NCBI GenBank assembly: GCA_047618565.1
Contig: JBLHKW010000142.1
Coordinates: 1 to 13,164, forward strand
DNA: 13,164 nt
Origin: JBLHKW01 sp047618565
Lineage (GTDB): Bacteria > Planctomycetota > UBA1135 > GCA-002686595
Direction: 5' to 3'
The notes under the pieces were generated by a model, which was not told where the DNA came from, did no database searches, and worked only from the letters and a program-made list of their open reading frames with translations. Below are positions 1-5,319 of the stretch, piece after piece. Made by a program: the position numbers and the translations under genes. Position 1 is the stretch's first letter. Every line of letters starts with the position of its first letter.

Positions 1-66
1 TTGCCCCGTCACCGCCAGCGACGGGGCCCCAAGGGGCGTATCCCGACGCTGGCGGTGACGGGGCAA
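1..66. repeat. REP-like palindrome, left of RAYT
   Basis: Bases 1-20 are the exact reverse complement of 47-66, and the centre contains a smaller gcccc/ggggc hairpin at 26-37. The outer arm shares its first 16 bases with the palindromes at 1000 and 1385. It lies about 90 bp beyond the transposase stop. It may form a strong hairpin in RNA, but no T-tract follows, so I do not call it a terminator. The window starts at its first base, so it may be longer. Confidence 0.85.
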
Positions 67-120
67 GGCGGGGCTAGGAGGAGTCCCGGGGTGAGAGGAG
101 GCTATCATTGGGCCTCGGGG

Positions 121-147
121 GCGCGGCCGGCGCGGCCGGCGCGGCGG
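121..147. repeat. Three tandem 9-bp GC repeats
   Basis: The unit gcgcggccg occurs twice exactly and a third time with one change, between the left palindrome and the transposase stop. It falls in a block of about 60 bp that is absent from the corresponding part of the degenerate second copy. Confidence 0.6.
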
Positions 148-155
148 CGGGGAGA

Positions 156-857
156 TCAGGCGGGCCAGGCGGCGGTGACGGAGATCAAGCCGTGGCGACG
201 CCAGCCCAGGTTTTGGAGCCAGGTGCGGGCGGCAGCTACGGGGGATGAAAGCGCGGCGTGGAGGACGCCGGGGGTGAGGTCGCGCCAGGCGGTGAAGACG
301 GGGCCCGATGAGAAAGGGTCCGGGCCGGGGCCGCGATGTGCGCCGTGCTTGTTGCCGTTCTTCAACACGTAGCGCAGGGCGTTCTTGACCTCCAGCGGCG
401 TGCGCAGGATGCGGTCGAAGTAACGGTCGGCGAAGACCCGGCCCTTGCGGCACCAGAGTTTGTTGAGGCCCTTGGCGATGCGGACCGAGAGGCCCTTCAG
501 GCCGCGAGACAGAGACTCGCGGTCCTTGGCCTCGACGATGTAGTGGATATGGTTCCCCTGCACCGAGTAGTGGTTGAGCCGGAAGCCGAAGCGATCGCAG
601 CCGGCTGCAAATGAGCGCCGCAGTACTTGATAGGCGTGCTTGTTCCTGAGGCTCGGCAGGTCATCGCATAGGCGCAGTACCACGTGCACGGGAAACCTCG
701 AGGCCAGGGGCTCCCTCGTCTGGTGCGAGACGCCCGAGTCAGCGCTCGGCTTGCGACCGATCTTGTGCCCGTCCCGGCGCGTGAAGGGAAACGTGCGCTG
801 CGGACTGAGGTGACTACCAGTTGCCTTGCGGCGACGCTTCTTGCTCTTCGTTTTCAT
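156..857 (-). CDS. REP-associated tyrosine transposase (RAYT, Y1/HUH family)
   Basis: A 233-residue protein of the IS200-like Y1 transposase family (Pfam Y1_Tnp). These enzymes cut and join single-stranded DNA through a tyrosine and a metal held by an HUH motif. The HUH motif is seen as NHIHYIVEA (His103 and His105). The conserved block KGRVFADRYFDRIL is at 138-151, and the likely catalytic tyrosine is Tyr163 in ALRYVLKN. The N-terminus is very basic (MKTKSKKRRR), and the C-terminal WLQNLGWRRHGLI segment is common in this subgroup. The ATG at 857 follows no clear Shine-Dalgarno sequence. Palindromes at 1-66 and 1000-1064 flank the gene, as expected for a RAYT with its REP substrates. All motifs expected for activity are present. 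The name is secure at family level; activity is inferred. Confidence 0.88.
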   Translation of the reverse strand: MKTKSKKRRRKATGSHLSPQRTFPFTRRDGHKIGRKPSADSGVSHQTREPLASRFPVHVVLRLCDDLPSLRNKHAYQVLRRSFAAGCDRFGFRLNHYSVQGNHIHYIVEAKDRESLSRGLKGLSVRIAKGLNKLWCRKGRVFADRYFDRILRTPLEVKNALRYVLKNGNKHGAHRGPGPDPFSSGPVFTAWRDLTPGVLHAALSSPVAAARTWLQNLGWRRHGLISVTAAWPA

Positions 858-920
858 GCAGATCTATAGTGCATGCACGCGAGAGCATAACCGTCCAAAT
901 GCCGCATACCTGCCGCAAAC

Positions 921-1117
921 GCCATCTATTGGCAGTTTACGAATTCCGGCGCACATCCCCAGCGTGCCCCCATCCTCGGTTCTCGTGTCCCGGCCCGCCT
1001 TTGCCCCGTCACCGCCGGCGTCGGTAGCACCCTTGGGTGCCGACGCCGGGGGTGACGGGGCAAAGGCGGAGGCGGGCCCGATTTTTGCTCCAGATCCCGA
1101 GGCCGAGGAAGCCAATG
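921..1117. repeat. 197-bp direct repeat, copy A
   Basis: This copy matches 1307-1503 at roughly 95 percent by eye, with about nine substitutions and two compensating 1-base indels. It contains the palindrome at 1000-1064 and lies just upstream of the RAYT start codon. It is the right-hand end of the intact module. Confidence 0.85.
1000..1064. repeat. REP-like palindrome, right of RAYT
   Basis: The left arm from 1000 (tttgccccgtcacc...) pairs with the right arm ending at 1064 (...ggtgacggggcaaa). The arms are about 30 bases with one mismatch and a 2-base TA bulge, around a tiny central loop. A GTAG tetranucleotide sits in the arm at 1024-1027; GTAG-type tetranucleotides are recognised beside REPs by studied RAYTs, but its role here is inference. 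Confidence 0.85.
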
Positions 1118-1138
1118 GACCAACTGCCAGCGTCGCGC

Positions 1139-1306
1139 CAAGGCGGGGCCAGGAACGATCCCGATGGAAATCAGGCGGGCCAGGCGGCAGTGATCGAGAT
1201 CCGTCCGCGCCGGCACCACGATGTGCACCGCCCTTGTTGCCGCTCTTCAGGCCGCGGTACAGGGGCTCGCGATCCTTGGCCTCGAACTCGAATGCCTGCC
1301 TCCAAA
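1139..1306 (-). pseudogene. Collapsed RAYT remnant
   Basis: On the minus strand this encodes EAKDREPLYRGLK joined directly to SGNKGGAHRGAGAD. These are two blocks that in the intact transposase (156-857) are 45 residues apart (EAKDRESLSRGLK and NGNKHGAHRGPGPD). The HUH motif and start region, the tyrosine block and most of the C-terminus are missing. Flanking DNA still matches the ends of the intact module. At least three internal deletions are needed, plus loss (or non-gain) of the block of about 60 bp near 90-150. It cannot encode an active transposase. It may be a passive, MITE-like element that the neighbouring full copy could act on; that is inference. Confidence 0.75.
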
Positions 1307-1503
1307 GCCACCTATTACCAGTTTGCGAATTCCGGCGCACATTCTCAGCGTGCCCCATCCTCGGTTCTCGTGTCCCGGCCCGCCTTTGCCCCGTCACCGC
1401 CGGCGTCGGTAGCACCCTTTGGGTGCCGACGCCGGGGGTGGCGGGGCAAAGGCGGAGACGGGCCCGATTTTTGCTCCAGATCCCGAGGCAGAGGAAGCCA
1501 ATG
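1307..1503. repeat. 197-bp direct repeat, copy B
   Basis: Second copy of the 921-1117 repeat in the same orientation. It contains the palindrome at 1385-1450 and forms the right end of the degenerate RAYT copy. Its end coincides with the start of a short ATGACCCA-type tandem repeat. Confidence 0.85.
1385..1450. repeat. REP-like palindrome, third copy
   Basis: Nearly the same as the palindrome at 1000-1064, with one extra T in the loop and one substitution (ggtgac to ggtggc) in the right arm. That change slightly weakens the hairpin. The GTAG bulge is retained at 1409-1412. Confidence 0.85.
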
Positions 1504-1527
1504 ACCCAATGACCCAAATGAACCCAA
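1499..1527. repeat. Short degenerate tandem repeat (atgaccca)
   Basis: Three imperfect copies of a unit of about 9 bp resembling atgacccaa run from the edge of the 197-bp repeat towards the iron-exporter promoter region. No function is evident. Confidence 0.5.
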
Positions 1528-1538
1528 AGAACACACCT

Positions 1539-1578
1539 CCCCCACCCCATCCTCCCCCACCTCCCCTCCCCTCACCCC
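1539..1578 (-). other. G-quadruplex-forming motif (minus strand)
   Basis: Within 40 bases there are six C-runs of four or five on the plus strand (1539-1543, 1545-1548, 1554-1558, 1563-1566, 1568-1571, 1575-1578), separated by loops of one to five bases. The minus strand therefore carries six G-runs, more than the four needed for a G-quadruplex, and the plus strand could form an i-motif. It lies directly upstream of the putative fetA promoter, where a -35 box would fall. Confidence 0.65.
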
Positions 1579-1580
1579 TG

Positions 1581-1589
1581 TGCTATGGT
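1581..1589 (+). promoter_or_regulatory. Possible extended -10 for fetAB
   Basis: TGC-TATGGT has the TGn extension and a fair -10 match. It lies about 70 bp before the chosen fetA start. The position 17 bp upstream is C-rich and has no recognisable -35. Transcription would begin near 1596. This is a motif match only. Confidence 0.35.
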
Positions 1590-1597
1590 CCGCGCCC

Positions 1598-1654
1598 ATG
1601 GACATCTATCCATCCCAGGACCACCTGCCCGCGGCCTCACTGCCCTCCCAATAA
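1598..1654 (+). CDS. Possible 18-codon leader ORF before fetA
   Basis: ATG at 1598 opens MDIYPSQDHLPAASLPSQ and ends with TAA at 1652-1654, two bases before the fetA ATG at 1657. It would begin almost at the predicted transcript start. fetA has no visible Shine-Dalgarno sequence of its own, so translational coupling through this leader is conceivable. Such a short ORF can easily arise by chance, and I see no similarity to a known peptide. Confidence 0.25.
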   Translation: MDIYPSQDHLPAASLPSQ

Positions 1655-1656
1655 CA

Positions 1657-2271
1657 ATGGCGTGCCTGTCCATTCGTGGTGTCACTCGACGGCCGTGGTT
1701 CGAGGACCTGTCGCTCGATCTGAACGCGGGCGATATCGTCGTCCTCACCGGCCCCTCCGGATCCGGGAAGACGTTGCTCCTGCGCGCGCTGGCTGATCTG
1801 GACGCATTCGATAGCGGTACGGTCGAGCTCGACGGTTGCGGACGTGAGGCCATCGAACCCGGGGAATGGCGCGCACGCGTGACCTACTTGCATCAGGTGC
1901 CGGTGCGTCTACCCGGGGATGTGCGCGAGAACATCCAGTGTGTGCGTGCGCTCGAGAGTCAGGTCCGGCGCACTGGGTCCAGCGCGATGCCGGAGGCTGA
2001 GGTCGCTGGCCGGGCGGGCGTGTCGCTCGAGACTCCGGTGCAGCACCTGTCCGGGGGGGAGGCCGGGCGTCTGGCGCTCTATCGGGCGATCGCGTCGGGG
2101 CCGGATGTCTTGTTGCTCGACGAGCCGACGGCGGCGCTCGATGAGGATGCTGCGCGGGTTGCGGAGCAGGCGCTGCTGGCCTGGGCGCGCGCGGGCGGTG
2201 CGGTGCTCTGGGTGGCCCACGACCGGCAGCTCGCGCAGCGGCTCGGGGCACGCGAGTGGAGCTTGCGATGA
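1657..2271 (+). CDS. fetA: FetA-like ABC transporter ATP-binding protein (iron export)
   Basis: ATP-binding subunit of the two-part FetAB (YbbL/YbbM) transporter, which in E. coli exports iron and protects against peroxide stress. With the start at 1657 it is 204 residues, close to the family's compact size. Walker A GPSGSGKT is at 32-39, the Q-loop Gln at 80 (YLHQVPVRLPGDV), the signature LSGGE at 131-135, Walker B VLLLDE at 151-156 and the switch His at 188 (WVAHD). The in-frame ATG at 1585 would add 24 unconserved residues and overlaps the likely -10, so I prefer 1657. No Shine-Dalgarno sequence is visible. The gene overlaps fetB by ATGA, which implies one operon. The specific FetA name rests mainly on the FetB partner. 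Confidence 0.85.
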   Translation: MACLSIRGVTRRPWFEDLSLDLNAGDIVVLTGPSGSGKTLLLRALADLDAFDSGTVELDGCGREAIEPGEWRARVTYLHQVPVRLPGDVRENIQCVRALESQVRRTGSSAMPEAEVAGRAGVSLETPVQHLSGGEAGRLALYRAIASGPDVLLLDEPTAALDEDAARVAEQALLAWARAGGAVLWVAHDRQLAQRLGAREWSLR

Positions 2272-3059
2272 GTGCGCCCGTGAACCTGGGTCCGCTCGAG
2301 CTCGGCCTGGCGGCGCTGCTCGTGCTGGGCAGCGCGGGCGCCAGTCTGGTGCTCGGACTGGGTCTCGGGAAGCGCCTGGTGGTGGCGGGTGTGCGCGCCA
2401 GCCTGCAGCTGGCTCTGCTGGGCTTGCTCCTGCGCTGGGTCTTCTCGATCGAGGGTCCCTGGCTCGTGGTCGCGTGCATGCTGGTGATGGGGCTCGTGGC
2501 AGGTCGCGAGGCCGTGCGGCGCACGACGCACAGCGTGCCGGGGCAGCTGCGCATGAGTGTCGGCGTGATGCTGTGGAGCTCGATGGCGGTCAGTCTGTAC
2601 GGCCTGATCGTGGTCCTGCGCGTGGACCCTTGGTACACGCCGCAGTACGCGATTCCGCTGCTTGGACTCGTGCTCGGCAATACCCTGAACGGCATCGCGC
2701 TGGGTCTCGAGACCGCCGTGTCCGGTTTCGTACTCGAGCGCGATCAGGTCGAGTTGCTGCTCGCCCATGGTGCGACCCGTCGGGAGGCTGCGCGTGCGGT
2801 CGTCAGGCGCGCCATCCGCACGGGCATGATCCCCATCATGAACAGCATGGTCGCGGCGGGCATCGTGTCCATTCCGGGCATGATGACCGGGCAGATCCTG
2901 TCGGGCGCGGATCCGTCGAGCGCGGCGCGCTACCAGATCCTCGTGCTCTTCATCATCGCCGGCGGCGTGGCTCTGGGGACGATCGGTGCCGTCCTGGGTG
3001 CGACGCGTCTGGTGTTCGACGATCGCGATCGGCTGCGGCTCGACCGCATCCGTTCATGA
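2268..3059 (+). CDS. fetB: FetB-like iron export permease (UPF0014)
   Basis: Membrane permease of 263 residues in the UPF0014/FetB family, the usual length. About seven hydrophobic segments are visible (roughly 12-34, 37-58, 63-78, 96-118, 126-146, 187-203 and 224-244). Conserved family blocks are present: IPLLGLVLGNTLNGIALGL at 129-147, HGATRREAAR at 167-176, then MNSMVAAGIVSIPGMMTGQI (191-210), and RYQILVLF at 221-228. It starts with ATG inside the ATGA overlap with fetA, so the two are translationally coupled and should form one inner-membrane exporter. Its TGA stop abuts the stop of the convergent minus-strand gene in TCATGA. Substrate, iron or another metal, is taken from the characterised E. 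coli protein. Confidence 0.9.
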   Translation: MSAPVNLGPLELGLAALLVLGSAGASLVLGLGLGKRLVVAGVRASLQLALLGLLLRWVFSIEGPWLVVACMLVMGLVAGREAVRRTTHSVPGQLRMSVGVMLWSSMAVSLYGLIVVLRVDPWYTPQYAIPLLGLVLGNTLNGIALGLETAVSGFVLERDQVELLLAHGATRREAARAVVRRAIRTGMIPIMNSMVAAGIVSIPGMMTGQILSGADPSSAARYQILVLFIIAGGVALGTIGAVLGATRLVFDDRDRLRLDRIRS

Positions 3060-3635
3060 GCTGCGGGCGGCGAGCGTGCGGTCCGGAATGCAGGCCCACG
3101 CAAAGCAGAGCAGCGTCACGAGTCCGGCGAGCGCGGCGATGATCCGGGCCCGGAGCAGGGCGCTGCGCACCTGTTCACCCTGGACGGCACGCGCCTGCGT
3201 TCGCGTGCGCAGGTCATCGGCCTTCTGTGTCCACGCCTCCGCGTCGGACTGTCCCGCCGCGATGGCCTCGAAGCGCGGTACCAGCTCGAGCGCCAGGTCG
3301 GTTGCGCCCAGATCGAGTGCGAGGGTCGTCGTGCGCTCCAGCAGCCATGGGTCGGTCGGCGCGACGCGCAGGCCCATCAGGCCCGCGGAGAGCGCGCCGG
3401 CCAGGTCGCCCGCGTGATGCAGTACGAACAGGCGTGCCTGGGCGCGCTCGAGCGGGTCGGTGCAGTCGCTGGCGACATTGAGTGCCTGGGCGAGCTCGCC
3501 GCTGGCTTGCAGGGCTTGCAGCTGCTTGAAGACACCCTGCGGGCGTGCGCTGGACACGAGCACACCGACGAGTGCCAGCCCGGTGGCGAGCCGCCTGACC
3601 ACGGGGCCTGCGGATGTTCTGGATCGGCGCTTCAA
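3054..3635 (-). CDS. Exported TPR-like protein with C-terminal membrane helix
   Basis: No named family is recognised. The 193-residue product starts at TTG 3635, which overlaps the upstream gene's TGA as TTGA. This choice gives a good signal sequence: MKRRSRTS, then the hydrophobic stretch LATGLALVGVLVSSA ending near 30. Residues 35-125 are alanine- and leucine-rich helical pairs (LQASGELAQALNVA, HHAGDLAGALSAGLMGL, LDLGATDLALELV) resembling TPR repeats. A likely transmembrane helix at about 165-182 (IIAALAGLVTLLCFAWA) is followed by a short basic tail. It would therefore display helical repeats outside the cytoplasm. It is the last gene of the minus-strand series, coupled to the spermidine-synthase-like gene. 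A role in a membrane-associated complex is only inferred from this layout. Confidence 0.7.
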   Translation of the reverse strand: MKRRSRTSAGPVVRRLATGLALVGVLVSSARPQGVFKQLQALQASGELAQALNVASDCTDPLERAQARLFVLHHAGDLAGALSAGLMGLRVAPTDPWLLERTTTLALDLGATDLALELVPRFEAIAAGQSDAEAWTQKADDLRTRTQARAVQGEQVRSALLRARIIAALAGLVTLLCFAWACIPDRTLAARSS

Positions 3636-5296
3636 AGTTCGTCGAGCCAGGCCCGGCGCCCGACGCGGATGGACTCGCGTTGCAGGCGATCGATCGGGTT
3701 GAGGTCGTCCGTGAGTGGACTCGCGCCTGTCTCGCGCGTGCCCGCGACCCGGCGCCACGCGCCAGGAAGTTCGAGCAGCGGCAAGAGAGCCGAGATGGCG
3801 GGCGCCGGCTCGCTGTCCCCGGTCAGGCGCCAGCTGGATGTTCCCGGTTCGGGGAGGTCGCCGGAAGGGCGCGCGAAGAGCACGCAGTTGCGTGCGAACG
3901 GCACGCGCACGATCAGCACCCCGCGCTCCCACGCGTGCGCCAGGGTGTCGGCGAGGGCACTGACGACCGGGTCCTGCAGCCCGAACCCGGCGGCGTTGAT
4001 CACGAGCCAACCCTGTGGCTTGAGGGACGCGCGCAGTTCCTGGAAGAACTCCACCGTCGCGAGGTGCGCGGGGACCTCCATGTTGTTGGCGAAGGCGTCG
4101 AGCACGATCTGATCGAAGGGCTCGAGGTCGAGTGTCAGGGCCGCGCGCGCATCGACACCCGTGAGCACGATGCGGTCGGGCGTCCCCTGCTCGAGTTCGA
4201 AGTAGGTGCGTCCGAGCTCGGCCACGGCCGGGTCGATCTCGACTCCGACCGAGATCAGGGATGCGTCAGAAGGCATGGCGCCTTCCATGACGCGCACCGT
4301 GGATCCGGCGCCGAGCCCGAGCGTCATGAGGCGCCATTCGCCCCGTGCTTGCGCCCACCAGGGCGGCAAGGCGAACAGGTTGTAGTAGTACCCGGGCGGT
4401 AGCAGGCCCGGCTCGGGGCTCCAGACCGACTGGAACGAGTCGAGGCTCTCGTTCACCGCCAGGCGGCGCATGCGCGTAGGGCCTGCGCCCTGCTCGAAGA
4501 CGCGGATCGACTGGTACGCGGACTGGTGCTCTTCCAGCAGTTGCGACCCGTCCGGTGGATTCGGCATCTCAAGGCGCGAGAAGAACAGGCCCGCGACGAC
4601 CACGCCCGCGGCGCCACCTCCGACCGAGCGGCCGCTGCTTCCGCCGGGCGGCGCGCTGTCCCCGGATTCGCCTTTCTTGGTGCTGCAGAGAGCAGCGAGG
4701 CCCGCCAGGGCGAGCAGCAGCGATGCACCCAGGAACGTGCGCGTCAGGCCGGCCTCGGGCAGGAGCACGTGGGTGGTGCCGAACGTCCCGACCAGACTTC
4801 CGAGCGTCGAAAAGCAGAGCACGCGCCCTCCCGCATCCCCCGCATGTCCGCCACGCAGCCCCTGAAGCGTCTCGACCGCGAGTGGGCCCACGCAGCCGAG
4901 CGCGAGGGCCGCGGGCAGGAAGAGCACGATGGAGGCGGCCAGGCTGCCCCACGTCATGAGCGCCGCGATCTCGTCCAGGGCAAGGCCGCGCGGCACGAAG
5001 TACTCCGCGACGTGCGGGGTCAGCGCCGGCAGCCACGCGGTCAGCGCGGCGCTACACAGCAGCGCGAGGCCCAGCTGGCGCATGGGCGCCGCTCGTCGCG
5101 AAAGCCGCGCGCCCAGCAGATAGCCCAGGGCCAGAGCGAGCAGGATCACGCCGATGACGTTGGTCCAGACCCCGCTGCTCGTGCCAAACCACGGTGCGAT
5201 CAGGCGCACCGCGGCCAGTTCCACGGTCATCGTCCCCGCGCCGGCCGCCGCGGCGATGGCCAGAACAAAGGTCGAGCGGTGCATGCGAGTGTCCAT
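3632..5296 (-). CDS. Membrane protein fused to spermidine-synthase-like domain
   Basis: A 554-residue protein of the fused MFS/spermidine synthase type. The N-terminal half (about 10-240) has roughly seven hydrophobic helices, starting with TVELAAVRLIAPWFGTSSGVWTNV (24-47), a typical opening for this group. The C-terminal half has a Rossmann methyltransferase fold: motif LGLGAGS at 326-332, acidic VEID at 352-355, VDARAA at 381-386 and LDAF at 399-402, ending with TDDLNPID at 529-536. The aspartate-rich aminopropyl-transfer signature of true spermidine synthases is replaced by DAFANNMEVPAHLAT, as is usual in fused forms, so polyamine synthesis should not be assumed. It sits 23 bp after the hydrolase-like gene and overlaps the next gene by 4 bp. 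The first ATG is used; Met5 is an alternative. Function is unknown. Confidence 0.82.
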   Translation of the reverse strand: MDTRMHRSTFVLAIAAAAGAGTMTVELAAVRLIAPWFGTSSGVWTNVIGVILLALALGYLLGARLSRRAAPMRQLGLALLCSAALTAWLPALTPHVAEYFVPRGLALDEIAALMTWGSLAASIVLFLPAALALGCVGPLAVETLQGLRGGHAGDAGGRVLCFSTLGSLVGTFGTTHVLLPEAGLTRTFLGASLLLALAGLAALCSTKKGESGDSAPPGGSSGRSVGGGAAGVVVAGLFFSRLEMPNPPDGSQLLEEHQSAYQSIRVFEQGAGPTRMRRLAVNESLDSFQSVWSPEPGLLPPGYYYNLFALPPWWAQARGEWRLMTLGLGAGSTVRVMEGAMPSDASLISVGVEIDPAVAELGRTYFELEQGTPDRIVLTGVDARAALTLDLEPFDQIVLDAFANNMEVPAHLATVEFFQELRASLKPQGWLVINAAGFGLQDPVVSALADTLAHAWERGVLIVRVPFARNCVLFARPSGDLPEPGTSSWRLTGDSEPAPAISALLPLLELPGAWRRVAGTRETGASPLTDDLNPIDRLQRESIRVGRRAWLDEL

Positions 5297-5319
5297 TCGC
5301 CGCCCGGCTAGCAGGCGGG

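Larger units (their letters stand above)
1..1503. mobile_element. REP/RAYT module with a degenerate tandem copy
   Basis: This segment contains an intact RAYT transposase gene on the minus strand, long imperfect palindromes on both sides of it, then a shortened second copy of the same arrangement ending in a third palindrome. Segments left of the transposase gene (64-90 and 155-186) reappear at 1139-1165 and 1170-1200. Segments right of the gene (921-1117) reappear at 1307-1503. The simplest reading is a tandem duplication of one unit followed by loss of most of the transposase from the second copy. RAYTs are single-copy host-associated relatives of IS200/IS605 transposases that are thought to mobilise REP palindromes. 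The outer left boundary lies at or beyond the window edge, so the full extent is unknown. Confidence 0.7.

Noticed and set aside
1..66. Palindrome as a rho-independent terminator of the transposase gene
   Set aside because: It can form a strong hairpin, but there is no T-tract on either side, and the same palindrome lies on the upstream side of the gene. A REP-type substrate explains both.
1000..1450. Repeats as a CRISPR array
   Set aside because: There are only two closely similar palindromes 385 bp apart, embedded in a longer direct repeat. No regular short spacers and no cas genes are present.
826..1512. Long open frames on both strands (228 codons each) across the repeat region
   Set aside because: They run through the palindromes and the RAYT remnant with no coherent domains. 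High GC content removes stop codons, and the duplicated palindromes explain the recurring translated segments.
1745..2695. 316-codon minus-strand frame opposite fetA and fetB
   Set aside because: Its product is arginine-, proline- and serine-rich with no motif, the usual shadow of a GC-rich gene. The plus-strand genes have full family motifs.
3635..4010. Upstream extension of the small TPR-like gene to 4010
   Set aside because: The frame is open but lies within the C-terminal part of the spermidine-synthase-like gene and reads as arginine-rich filler. TTG 3635 gives a clean signal sequence and a TTGA overlap.
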